Below, one piece after another: positions 35,387-43,864 of a stretch of DNA of 64,000 nucleotides (position 1 is the first letter of the stretch; each line of letters starts with the position of its first letter). Position numbers and translations under genes: made by a program. The notes beneath the pieces are model-generated. The model ran no database searches, was not told where the DNA came from, and worked only from the letters and a program-made list of their open reading frames with translations. This DNA comes from Planctomycetota bacterium. GTDB taxonomy: Bacteria > Planctomycetota > Phycisphaerae > Phycisphaerales > SM1A02. The stretch lies in NCBI GenBank assembly GCA_021414025.1, contig JAIOPG010000005.1, positions 186,001-250,000 of the forward strand, in the 5' to 3' direction.

Positions 35387-36793
35387 TTACTTGTCGTCTT
35401 CAAACGAAGGAGCGGTCGCGGGATCGACGGCTTGAATGGAGGTTGCTCCCTTGGGAGCGATCTCAATGATTACATAATCCCAGTCCGGATTCCATACGGG
35501 TTGCATCTCCACTGTATTGCCCTTGCCATCATCGGCAAGGGTGATCCCCGCATTCCCGTAGGAAGAGGGCTTGTTCGTGTCGTATACGATCATGCTGAAT
35601 TGCCTTTGATTCATTCTTCGATCCGCGACAACGCCGTTCCCGCCAGCCATCGATGCGACTCCCATTTCGGTAACAACGCGCAATCGCGTGTCGGGGTAGG
35701 GCTGTGGGTCGTCTCCGCCCCAATTCCGGACGACCTGCGGCCCCAGCCGATCGACGCGAAACCAGATGATTCCATCGGGTCGCTCCACGCGAACAAAACC
35801 GCCGGCTTTGACAATGACACGATCGACGTGCAGTTCGGCGGCGCCTGGATTGAACACACCGAGGAAGAGCAGGGAGAATTCGCGGGTCCAGCGAGGCGTC
35901 GCGATGAGCAGCGCGAACACGCCGAGCAAGACTGTTGCGATCGTTGCTTGAAACGATCGCGAATACGTTCGCCGTCGACTCGAATAGGTCGAACTGCAAT
36001 GTCCGCACTCCGGGCAACGCACCGCTTCGGGAAGCTCTGTCGATTTTGAATTGAGTGAGTGTCCGCATCGGCCGCACCGACTGCACCAACGCTGGATCAC
36101 ATTGGTATCAAGTCGGACCCGACGGACTGCGACTGTTCGAACAAGGACGATGGGAACAACAATCGCCATGCAAAGAAGCGGCGGTATTTCTATCGGAAGC
36201 GGCATGAAACCCTCAAAGAACCAATACCCAGGCTCCGTCCGGCTCAGCAGGATTGCGACATCGCCAAGGATGACGATTGCAAGCCCGACCAAGAACGCAA
36301 CTCCAAGAACGAACGGCGAGCCGAGGCTTGCTGTCGATTCCCTCAGGATCTTTTTCCAGATCTCCTTGACAAGAGCGCCTTCGGAACCGCTCGCGGCCAA
36401 CCGAATCGGCCGTGGGGCGATCCGTGTTGAAGCAAGGCAAAGGCATTCCCGACTCATCAACACGGCAAGCCACATTCCGGCGCACAGAACGAACCATGCG
36501 GGAGGATTCCATGATTCGTCCGGCCAATAAGTCCCCCGGTAAATCCCTGAGCTGCCCGAGGTGTCGCGCACGCCGGTATGCCCCCAAAACCAATAGCGCG
36601 CCGGATTCAACTGTTCGACGCCAACGACTCCCCCGTCGATTGCGTATTGGAGATTGGATCCCGTATCCGCTCGCCAGAGCAGAAGGGCGATGCCCGTTGC
36701 GTAGCCGGCGACAATCGCCGCCGCATACACGGCTGTGTGGAAGGCGGTTGTCGAGAATATTTGCCGCCTGGTGTTGTCCGTTGATCGTTGCAT
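35387..36793 (-). CDS. unknown multi-pass membrane protein with zinc ribbon
   Basis: A 468-residue protein with no recognised family. About five TM segments are visible: AVYAAAIVAGYATGIALLLW (near 22-41), AWFVLCAGMWLAVL, FVLGVAFLVGLAIVILGDV, IPPLLCMAIVVPIVLV and ATIATVLLGVFALLIA. A zinc-ribbon-like Cys set sits between helices four and five (CSRCGRCGHSL ... CPECGHC), and a soluble C-terminal region of about 150 residues follows. ATG at 36793 is preferred; a GTG at 36814 is possible. GC content is somewhat below that of the neighbours. Convergent with the kinase gene, 43 bases apart. Confidence 0.6.
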   Translation of the reverse strand: MQRSTDNTRRQIFSTTAFHTAVYAAAIVAGYATGIALLLWRADTGSNLQYAIDGGVVGVEQLNPARYWFWGHTGVRDTSGSSGIYRGTYWPDESWNPPAWFVLCAGMWLAVLMSRECLCLASTRIAPRPIRLAASGSEGALVKEIWKKILRESTASLGSPFVLGVAFLVGLAIVILGDVAILLSRTEPGYWFFEGFMPLPIEIPPLLCMAIVVPIVLVRTVAVRRVRLDTNVIQRWCSRCGRCGHSLNSKSTELPEAVRCPECGHCSSTYSSRRRTYSRSFQATIATVLLGVFALLIATPRWTREFSLLFLGVFNPGAAELHVDRVIVKAGGFVRVERPDGIIWFRVDRLGPQVVRNWGGDDPQPYPDTRLRVVTEMGVASMAGGNGVVADRRMNQRQFSMIVYDTNKPSSYGNAGITLADDGKGNTVEMQPVWNPDWDYVIIEIAPKGATSIQAVDPATAPSFEDDK

Positions 36794-36859
36794 TGATTGA
36801 ACCGCACACCTCACATTTCAAATGGGCAATCGGGGTCGCGATCACCCCGGCGAATCATC

Positions 36860-38467
36860 TCACGCAATCAGGCTTTGGCCGGTCATCTCCGGGGGCTTGG
36901 GCAGACCCAACAGTTGCAGCAGCGTCGGCGCGATGTCGGCAAGGCGGCCATCCTTTCGCAGCTTTGCGTTCTTGAATTTCTCCGAGACCACGAACAGCGG
37001 GACATCGAAATTAGTGTGAGCTGTTTGCGGCGCGCCCGTCACCGGATCCTTCATTTGCTCGGCGTTGCCGTGGTCGGCGGTGATGACCAACTGTCCGCCG
37101 CGGAGCAACGTGGCATCGAGAATTTTCTGAACGCAGGCATCGGTCACCTCGCAGGCCTTGATGGCCGCGGGCAGCGAGCCGGTGTGCCCGACCATGTCCG
37201 GGTTGGCGAAGTTGACCACAATCAGCGATTCGCAATCCGGCGCCGCCAGCCGCGCCAGCACCGCGTCACGCACCCCCGCCGCACTCATTTCCGGCTTCAG
37301 GTCGTAGGTGGGAATGTCGCGCGGACTCGGAATGATCTCGCGCTTCTCGCCGGTGAAGGGCTCTTCGCGGTAGTCGTTGAAGAAGAAGGTGACGTGTGGA
37401 AATTTCTCCGTCTCGGCGCAGCGGAACTGCGTCAAGCCCGCCGTGGAGACGACCTCGCCCAGGATGTGCTCCATTTTCGTCGGGCGGGTGAACATGACTT
37501 TCGTCGGCAGGCCTCGCTCATATTCCGACATGGTGAGGAAGAACAATTGCGTCGGGCGCGGCGCGCGATCGAATCCGCCGCCCTGAACGACCTTCCACGC
37601 ATCATCATTGAGCGTGAACGCCTTGCACAACTCGCGCGGCCGGTCGCCGCGGAAGTTGAAGAAGATCACCGAGTCGCCATCGCAAATCACGCCATCCTTC
37701 AGAAGCCGCGTGGGAGGCATGAACTCGTCGCCGCGCTCGGTCTTGCTCAATGGATGCGCGATATGCCCGCGGATCGCCGAGAGTGCATCGCCCGGGCATG
37801 GCGCGGAGGGTTTGGTCAACAGGTCGTAGGCCTTCTTCACTCGCTCCCATCGATGGTCGCGATCCATGGCGAAAAATCGTCCGCACAGGGTCGCCAATCG
37901 CCCGCCCGTCTTCTGCAACACATACTGCAATCGAGGCACATACTTGAGCGATCCTTCGGCGGGTGTGTCGCGGCCGTCAAGAAAGGCGTGGACAAAAAGC
38001 TTGTCGCTGATCACGCCATGTGCCTTGGCCGTCTCCAGGATTGCCTCAAGATGAGAAAGATCGCTGTGCACCTGCCCGTCACTTAAAAGGCCCATCACGT
38101 GCACGCACTTGCCGCTCTTGTTGGCATGCTCGAAAGCCGCCAGCAACTGCGGATTTCTTGCGAATTCTCCCGATCGAATCGCCCGGGTGATGCGCATCAG
38201 CTCCTGATCCACGATCCGGCCGGCGCCGATGTTCTGGTGCCCCACTTCGCTGTTGCCCATCACCGGGCCGTCGGGTCCGATCGGCAGGCCGACATCCTCG
38301 CCACTGGTCTTGATGAGCGTGCGCGGCCAACTCTTCGCAAGCATGTCCGCACAGGGAGTGCTTGCCAGCTTCACTGCGTTGTAACTGTCCTGCTCCGGAT
38401 GCGGATTCTCCCCCCAGCCGTCGCGGATGATCAGGACAACCGGAGCTTTTCTACTTTGCGGAGGCAT
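36860..38467 (-). CDS. gpmI: 2,3-bisphosphoglycerate-independent phosphoglycerate mutase
   Basis: Glycolytic enzyme interconverting 3- and 2-phosphoglycerate with two Mn ions. The 535-residue length fits the family. The ATG at 38467 starts MPPQSRKAPVVLIIRDGWGE, with the conserved metal-site Asp in RDGWG; the nucleophile Ser is S73 in GPVMGNSEVGHQ. Other conserved parts are HVMGLLSDGQVHSD, FLDGRDTP, VIFFNFRGDRPRE, NFANPDMVGHTG and ITADHGNAE. A GGTGAG stretch lies before the ATG. It is divergent from yggS with 85 bases between starts. Confidence 0.96.
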   Translation of the reverse strand: MPPQSRKAPVVLIIRDGWGENPHPEQDSYNAVKLASTPCADMLAKSWPRTLIKTSGEDVGLPIGPDGPVMGNSEVGHQNIGAGRIVDQELMRITRAIRSGEFARNPQLLAAFEHANKSGKCVHVMGLLSDGQVHSDLSHLEAILETAKAHGVISDKLFVHAFLDGRDTPAEGSLKYVPRLQYVLQKTGGRLATLCGRFFAMDRDHRWERVKKAYDLLTKPSAPCPGDALSAIRGHIAHPLSKTERGDEFMPPTRLLKDGVICDGDSVIFFNFRGDRPRELCKAFTLNDDAWKVVQGGGFDRAPRPTQLFFLTMSEYERGLPTKVMFTRPTKMEHILGEVVSTAGLTQFRCAETEKFPHVTFFFNDYREEPFTGEKREIIPSPRDIPTYDLKPEMSAAGVRDAVLARLAAPDCESLIVVNFANPDMVGHTGSLPAAIKACEVTDACVQKILDATLLRGGQLVITADHGNAEQMKDPVTGAPQTAHTNFDVPLFVVSEKFKNAKLRKDGRLADIAPTLLQLLGLPKPPEMTGQSLIA

Positions 38468-38552
38468 CGAACTCACCGCGTCAGGATACAAGGTGGACGA
38501 TTGGGAATTTTCTGCTCCCGATTCCTGCGCGATGCTGTTAGCCTTCACCTCA

Positions 38553-39350
38553 ATGGGAGAAACCGCCGCATCCATTCCGCTTGACGCCGCCCACGTCACC
38601 GCACTGCGCGAGCGACTGAATTCCGTCCGCCAGCGCGTCGACGCCGCGGTGAAGAAGTCCGGGCAGAAGCCGGGCAGCGTGGTGCTGATCGTGGTCACCA
38701 AGACCGCCAGCATCGAGCAGATCCGCGAGATGGTGAACATGGGCCAGGTCGATTTCGGCGAGAACCGCGTGCAGCAGCTCTCGCAGCGCGCCGCCACCAT
38801 CGGCGAGTGGCTCTCGCGCCGCAAGGAGATGGACCCGCAGGTCACGCTGCCGACGGTGCGCTGGCACATGGTGGGATCGCTGCAGCGCAACAAGGTCAAG
38901 AAGTGCGTGGAGGTCTCCCGACTCATCCACTCGATCGATTCGCTGCGCATCGCCGAGGAGGTGCAGGAGGCCTCGACGCGCCGCCCCGCCCGCACCGAGG
39001 TGCTGCTGGAGGTGAATGTCTCCGGCGACAGCAACAAGCACGGCATCTCGCCGCCGGCCGTGAAGCACATGGTTGATCAGCTTTCCACCATGCCCAACCT
39101 GAAGCCGCGCGGCTTGATGTGCATGGGTCCGCTCGAAGGCGGAGTCGCCGCGGCCCGCGAAACTTTTCTGCGCTGCCGCGAACTCTTCGAGGAGGTGCGC
39201 GGCTCGGGCGCAGGCGGCGACCGCTTCGACATTCTCTCCATGGGCATGAGCGGCGACTTCGAGATGGCCATCGAGTGCGGCAGCAACATGGTCCGCGTCG
39301 GCTCGGCCGTCATCGGCGAGCCGCAGGTCTCCGAGTCCGGCGAAGATTGA
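38553..39350 (+). CDS. yggS: YggS/PROSC family PLP homeostasis protein
   Basis: A 265-residue alanine-racemase-fold protein that binds pyridoxal phosphate and buffers its level. The PLP Lys is K50 in LIVVTKTAS. Other family motifs are DFGENRVQQL, WHMVGSLQRNKVK, LLEVNVSGDSNKHGI, LMCMGPLE and LSMGMSGDFEMAIECGSNMVRVG. An upstream in-frame ATG at 38532 is possible; neither has a good ribosome-binding site. The stop is two bases before tmk. Confidence 0.95.
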   Translation: MGETAASIPLDAAHVTALRERLNSVRQRVDAAVKKSGQKPGSVVLIVVTKTASIEQIREMVNMGQVDFGENRVQQLSQRAATIGEWLSRRKEMDPQVTLPTVRWHMVGSLQRNKVKKCVEVSRLIHSIDSLRIAEEVQEASTRRPARTEVLLEVNVSGDSNKHGISPPAVKHMVDQLSTMPNLKPRGLMCMGPLEGGVAAARETFLRCRELFEEVRGSGAGGDRFDILSMGMSGDFEMAIECGSNMVRVGSAVIGEPQVSESGED

Positions 39351-39352
39351 TC

Positions 39353-40012
39353 ATGGGCTCGAATTGGTGGGATCGGCTCCGCGGAAAATTCCTGGCCTTT
39401 GAGGGCGCGGATGGAAGCGGCAAGTCCACGCAGATCGCGCGGCTGGAGCGTTTCTGCCGCGACAAGAACCTCAAGATGCTCACGGTGCGCGAGCCGGGCG
39501 GCACCGTCATCGGTGAGCGCATCCGCGACGTGCTGCTCGATCCGCGCCACACCGAGATGGATGTGCGCAGCGAAATGCTGCTCTACATGGCCAGCCGCGC
39601 CCAGCTGGTGCGGGAGTGCATTGAGCCCGCGCTGCGCAAGGGAATCTTCGTGCTCAGCGACCGCTTCGTGGCCAGCACGCTGGCCTACCAAGGCACGGCG
39701 GGCGGCCTTCCGCCGCACGAGATCCGCGCCGTCGCCGAAGTGGCGATCAGCGGGCGCTGGCCCGACCTGAACGTGCTCTTCGACGTGGACACCGCCGTCG
39801 CCATGTCGCGGCTGAGTCCGCTGATGGATCGCATGGAGGGCAAGGGCGCCCAGTTCCACGCCCGCGTCCGCCAGGGCTACCTGCGCCAGGTGCAGCAGAA
39901 CCCCAAGGATTTCCTGGTGGTCGACGCGGGCCGCTCGCCCGATGAGGTCTATGCGCAATTGATGGATGGGCTTGAGCGTTGGTGCGCCACGACCGTCGCA
40001 GTCGCGCCGTAA
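39353..40012 (+). CDS. tmk: thymidylate kinase
   Basis: Phosphorylates dTMP to dTDP. The 219-residue length is normal. The P-loop is FEGADGSGKST (about 16-26); LTVREPGGTVIGERIRDVLL and the DRF motif (LSDRFVASTLAYQG) are characteristic. The lid region is MDRMEGKGAQFHARVRQGY. The ATG follows the yggS stop by two bases, so the pair is likely cotranscribed. Confidence 0.96.
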   Translation: MGSNWWDRLRGKFLAFEGADGSGKSTQIARLERFCRDKNLKMLTVREPGGTVIGERIRDVLLDPRHTEMDVRSEMLLYMASRAQLVRECIEPALRKGIFVLSDRFVASTLAYQGTAGGLPPHEIRAVAEVAISGRWPDLNVLFDVDTAVAMSRLSPLMDRMEGKGAQFHARVRQGYLRQVQQNPKDFLVVDAGRSPDEVYAQLMDGLERWCATTVAVAP

Positions 40013-40061
40013 TACTTTCCACTTCTGAGAGCACGAGAAAATTTGAACCGGTCGAAAGACC

Positions 40062-40856
40062 CTACGAGCGCCGTCGTCGCGCCACCGGCATCGCCTGCGC
40101 GGGCGGCATCTCGCCGCGCATCCGCGCGTTCATGCCCACGATGCGCTGGTGCATCTGCTCGATCTGCTGCGGATCGAATCCCTGCAGGTAGGCGATGGCG
40201 CAGGCATTGGCCTCGCTGAAGCCCTCGATCGTGATGCTCTTGCCCGGGATGTCGTAGGAGAGCGCAGAGACCGAGCAATCCGCCAGCACGTGCACGGCGG
40301 TCTGGATCTCCTTCGAGTCGTCGGCATGGCCTGCCTCGACCATCTTGAGAAAATATTTCGCCGCCGTCGCGGGCACATCCTCGCCGGCGAGGCGCGACTG
40401 CGTCACCGCTTGGTTGACCTGCTTCATCGCCTCGAGGGGCTGCGGCACCACGGGCCGCACCACGTTGTTGATGCGGATCGAACGGTTGGTGAAATAAAGC
40501 AGCGTGGCCACCAGGGCGCGGCCGGTGGCAATGTTGCCCTGCGTGAAGTGCGACTCGAAGGGCTGCTTCTCGAATTCGGTGGACTTCTCCGTGCGCAGGT
40601 CGGCGTTGTTGGTCTCCAAATTGATCCGCACGCCGCGCACGCCGATCTGGTGCATCGCCCAGAGCGACGCCTGGAAAGTCGGATGGGTCGCCTCGACGCC
40701 GCGCTTCGACCCCTCGGCGACGACGCTGCAGAGAAGCTCGATGATCTTCTTGCCCGCGATCATGCCCGGCAGCAGCGTGTTGGCGAGCTGGGCGAAGCTC
40801 TGCCGCTCCTGCGGTTTCAATTCGACGGCGACGTTGTTGACTTCGATCTGGGTCAC
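40062..40856 (-). CDS. conserved-looking protein of unknown function downstream of an ABC ATPase
   Basis: A 264-residue protein not assigned to a family. It has no signal peptide or TM; it looks mixed alpha/beta with an Arg-rich last stretch (PVARRRRS). The GTG at 40856 follows CGGAG and is only one base after the ABC ATPase stop, so the two are almost certainly cotranslated. A link to that ATPase is inferred from position alone. Confidence 0.7.
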   Translation of the reverse strand: MTQIEVNNVAVELKPQERQSFAQLANTLLPGMIAGKKIIELLCSVVAEGSKRGVEATHPTFQASLWAMHQIGVRGVRINLETNNADLRTEKSTEFEKQPFESHFTQGNIATGRALVATLLYFTNRSIRINNVVRPVVPQPLEAMKQVNQAVTQSRLAGEDVPATAAKYFLKMVEAGHADDSKEIQTAVHVLADCSVSALSYDIPGKSITIEGFSEANACAIAYLQGFDPQQIEQMHQRIVGMNARMRGEMPPAQAMPVARRRRS

Positions 40857-40857
40857 T

Positions 40858-41907
40858 TCAATTCTCCGAAAGAACCACGACGGCCTCGGGCGGAACGTGC
40901 AGCGACAACTGCTGACCGGCGCGGGTCGTCTCGCGCGGATCGAGCTCGAACACTTTCAAAATTCCGGCGGGAGTCTCCACCTGGTGCTGCGACATCTCGC
41001 CAAGATACATGCTGCTGCGGCAGCCGCCGCGCATGGCGTTGGGGCCCGCGCCGATCCGCAGCGCCTCGGGGCGGATGCTCAGGGTGACCCTCGCCCCGGT
41101 CGGGGCCGATCCTGCGGTGCTGTTGAGGAAGCCCACGGCGGTCTCGATCTCGCAGCCGCCGGCGTCGCTGCGCCGGACCGTGCCGGGAATGAAATTGGTC
41201 TCGCCCATGAACTCGGCGACGAATTTGTTGAGCGGCCGCTGGTAAAGATCCTTGGGTCCACCGGTCTGCTCGACGCGGCCGTCGCGCAGCACCGCCATGC
41301 CGTCGGCCAGGCTGAGGGCCTCCTTCTGGTCGTGCGTGACGTAGACCGTGGTCATGCGGATCTCGTCACAGATGCGGCGGATCTCGCCGCGCATTTCAAG
41401 CCGCAATTTTGCGTCAAGGTTGGAGAGAGGCTCGTCCAGCAGAAGCACCTCTGGGTTGAAGACGATCGCCCGGGCCAGGGCCACCCGCTGCTGCTGACCG
41501 CCCGATAGCTGGTTGGGCCTGCGCGCGGCCAAATTGCCCATGCGAACCATCTCCAGGGCCGCGCCAACGCGCTTCTTTTGTTCGCCGGCGGAGACGCCGC
41601 GCACCTGCAGGCCGAAGGCGACGTTGTCGGCGACGCTCATGTGCGGCCAGAGCGCATAACTCTGAAAGACCATGCCGGCATTGCGCTTCTCCGGCGGAGT
41701 GGCGGTGACGTCGCGATCGCCGAAGAAGACTTTTCCGCTGGTCGGCTCCTGAAACCCGGCGATCATCCGCAGCAAAGTTGTCTTGCCGCACCCGGATGGC
41801 CCGAGCATGAAGAAGAGCGACCCTTTGGGGATGAGCAGGTCGACCGAATCCACGGCGATGGTCGAGCCGAACTCGCGCCGCAACTTTTCAAGCCGGATCG
41901 GAAGCAT
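40858..41907 (-). CDS. ABC transporter ATP-binding protein with TOBE domain (UgpC/PotA-like)
   Basis: A 349-residue importer-type ATPase. Walker A GPSGCGKTT (about 36-44), Q-loop VFQSYALWPHM, signature LSGGQQQRVALARA, Walker B VLLLDEPLSNLDA and H-loop VYVTHDQKEAL are all intact. A C-terminal TOBE domain follows (about 240-349, with VTLSIRPEALRIG). The subfamily serves sugar, polyamine, phosphonate or iron importers. No permease or binding protein is next to it; it is followed by an unknown gene. Confidence 0.9.
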   Translation of the reverse strand: MLPIRLEKLRREFGSTIAVDSVDLLIPKGSLFFMLGPSGCGKTTLLRMIAGFQEPTSGKVFFGDRDVTATPPEKRNAGMVFQSYALWPHMSVADNVAFGLQVRGVSAGEQKKRVGAALEMVRMGNLAARRPNQLSGGQQQRVALARAIVFNPEVLLLDEPLSNLDAKLRLEMRGEIRRICDEIRMTTVYVTHDQKEALSLADGMAVLRDGRVEQTGGPKDLYQRPLNKFVAEFMGETNFIPGTVRRSDAGGCEIETAVGFLNSTAGSAPTGARVTLSIRPEALRIGAGPNAMRGGCRSSMYLGEMSQHQVETPAGILKVFELDPRETTRAGQQLSLHVPPEAVVVLSEN

Positions 41908-41964
41908 CTCGGCGGAGGATACTCACGACCCGCGAAACCGAACGCGAAGTTCGGAATGAGCGGA

Positions 41965-42069
41965 CTATCCCCTCTTCAGAACCACGATGACGACCAAGAC
42001 AATCGCCACAAATATTCCGCCAATGATGAACTTGGATGCGGACCCGCTCTTTTCTTTCTTTGCCTGCAT
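41965..42069 (-). CDS. 34-residue single-TM microprotein
   Basis: A very short frame that starts at ATG 42069 behind a good AGAGGA ribosome-binding site. It codes for a Lys/Ser-rich head (MQAKKEKSGSASK), one strong TM helix (FIIGGIFVAIVLVVIVVL) and a KRG end. Spacing, site and clean TM support a real gene, but no family is recognised. It lies 57 bases before the ABC ATPase start on the same strand and may belong to that transcript. Confidence 0.6.
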   Translation of the reverse strand: MQAKKEKSGSASKFIIGGIFVAIVLVVIVVLKRG

Positions 42070-42250
42070 AGGTTCTTCCTCTTTGATTCGCTTCTTGCCG
42101 GCATCGGTGATGCCAGGCGAAATGCCACCCCCGACACCAGACAATTCTAGCGGATGGCCGGTGGTTTTGAATGGATTCCCCCACCATTCAAGCTGCGGCA
42201 CCGCCCGAAATGTGGATTCCACCCCGCCATCGAACCGATAGGATGCCTGC

Positions 42251-42601
42251 GTGAATCTGCTCGAACACAAGCTTCAGAAGCTCGGCCAATGGCGCGCGTG
42301 GCGCGAGCCCGACCGCTCCATCGGCAAGGACTGCTCGCTGATGGCGAAGCAGTTGGTCCGCACGGAGAAATCCATCGGCGCCGCCAGCGACGCCTGGATG
42401 CAGCTGGCGCCGCTCGGGCTGCAGCAGGTCGCCGCGGTGGAATCGCTGCGCGGAGGCACGCTCACGCTGATGGTGGAGAGTTCCGCCGCCGCCTTCGAGG
42501 TGGATCGCTCACTGCGCGAGGGCCTGCAGAGCGACTTGATGAACGCGGTGCCGGGATTGCTGCGCGTGCGGACGCGCGTGGGCAAGTTCCAGGAAGTTTA
42601 G
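42251..42601 (+). CDS. DUF721/DciA-like protein
   Basis: A 116-residue protein starting with GTG. The DUF721 pattern is visible: a basic N-terminal stretch, then WMQLAPLGLQ and GGTLTLMVESSAAAFEVDRS, and a C-terminal VRTRVG. DciA-type DUF721 proteins help load the replicative helicase in bacteria lacking DnaC. The DciA role here is inferred from family and length. Confidence 0.7.
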   Translation: MNLLEHKLQKLGQWRAWREPDRSIGKDCSLMAKQLVRTEKSIGAASDAWMQLAPLGLQQVAAVESLRGGTLTLMVESSAAAFEVDRSLREGLQSDLMNAVPGLLRVRTRVGKFQEV

Positions 42602-42708
42602 AGTTTGGGGGGTACCCATAAGCAATGCTGGGTGCATTACGCTGGCAAAGAACCAGGTTTTGCAGCCACGTAGATTTACGAAATTGTCGCTAGCCACCAA
42701 GGAGAAAG

Positions 42709-43416
42709 ATGGAACTCTGCTACGCGTGTGCCAACCCCGCAACATCGCGGGAACATGTTCCACCCAAGTGCCTTTTCCCAGAACAAAAGGATGCTGCTGG
42801 TGGCGCAGACTTTCGACATAACTTGATCACGGTTCCATCTTGTGCAGACCACAATTTCCGTAAATCGCGGGATGACGAGTATTTTCTGTATGTTCTCGTC
42901 ACAACTATCACATCAAACCAGACTGCACTAGAGCACTTTCAAACCAAGCTGGCCCGGACAATCATTCGACGCCCCGCGCTGGCCAACACCATTGTCAAGA
43001 GCGGTAAAGAGTGTCACATAGTTGATAGCGCGAACGGCAAGACGCACAATGCGGTGCAGGTTGATTTGGATGGAGAACGGTTTCAAAACACACTTGAACT
43101 AATAGCACGTGGTATTTTTTATCACCACTTCAAAAAGCGATGGATGGGTGGGCTGCGAACACATGCGGACTGGATTGTGTTTCCATCAGAACTAAATTCG
43201 GCAGAGATCGATGCAAATAGAGTTGCCCTTGCAAACAGTGTTGATGCTTTGTTGGCGAACGTACCGAAGCAAGCATCTAGTCCCAATGTCTTCTGGTATC
43301 AGGTAGGCGAGCTGCCCCCCCTTCGCTGCTTGATTCGCCTCGGGTTTTATGGGGGCAGCAAGGCAACCGCTTTCTTCGGTGACATTGACATCCTCAATAA
43401 GCAGCCCGATTTTTAG
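42709..43416 (+). CDS. AT-rich orphan with HNH-like N-terminus
   Basis: A 235-residue protein. Residues 1-55 look like a small zinc/HNH module: C4-x2-C7, EHVPPKCLF (H16, C21), NLITVPSCADHN (C45, H48, N49). The remainder has no recognised domain. The ATG follows AAGGAG. Composition is clearly AT-richer than its neighbours, and it stands alone between the dciA-like gene and a thioesterase, which suggests recent acquisition. HNH modules of this kind occur in nucleases and in defence loci, but catalytic activity cannot be inferred safely. Confidence 0.65.
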   Translation: MELCYACANPATSREHVPPKCLFPEQKDAAGGADFRHNLITVPSCADHNFRKSRDDEYFLYVLVTTITSNQTALEHFQTKLARTIIRRPALANTIVKSGKECHIVDSANGKTHNAVQVDLDGERFQNTLELIARGIFYHHFKKRWMGGLRTHADWIVFPSELNSAEIDANRVALANSVDALLANVPKQASSPNVFWYQVGELPPLRCLIRLGFYGGSKATAFFGDIDILNKQPDF

Positions 43417-43464
43417 AGGCTAGTTGCAGATGGTTTCGCGCCGACTTACAAACTGTGCAATTTA

Positions 43465-43845
43465 TTATTTTACAAACAGGTCCACAGGCAATGTCCGGGC
43501 CTTGCCCTCGCGGTCGACGCACGCCAGCGTGGTCGAGGCGGTGCAGAGCAGCTCGTCGCCGCGGAACAACTCATAGGTGTGCTCGATCTTCACATGACCG
43601 ATGTCGGTCATCGTCGTCTCCAGGCGCACCTCGTCGTCGTACTTGGCCGGCCGCTTGTAGCTCACCTGCAACCGGACAATGACCAGAAAGACGCCGGCTT
43701 CCTCAAGCTCGCGGTAGTTTTTCCCGGTGGTGCGCAACAGTTCCGTGCGCCCCATCTCGAACCAGACCGGATAGACCGCGTGATGCACGACTCCCATCGG
43801 GTCGCATTCGCAGTAGCGCACTCGCACGGTCAGGGTGCCCTTCAT
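43465..43845 (-). CDS. acyl-CoA thioesterase, YbgC/4-hydroxybenzoyl-CoA type
   Basis: A 126-residue hot-dog-fold enzyme hydrolysing acyl-CoA. The catalytic signature is RYCECDPMGVVHHAVYPVWFE with D15. Conserved strands VIVRLQVSYKRPAKYDDEV and IEHTYELFRGDELLCTAST follow. ATG 43845 is used; the frame continues upstream into mnmE in another frame. Length and motif match the family. It directly follows mnmE in transcription, 19 bases away. Confidence 0.88.
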   Translation of the reverse strand: MKGTLTVRVRYCECDPMGVVHHAVYPVWFEMGRTELLRTTGKNYRELEEAGVFLVIVRLQVSYKRPAKYDDEVRLETTMTDIGHVKIEHTYELFRGDELLCTASTTLACVDREGKARTLPVDLFVK

Positions 43846-43864
43846 GGCGGCAAGGTAGCGTGGC

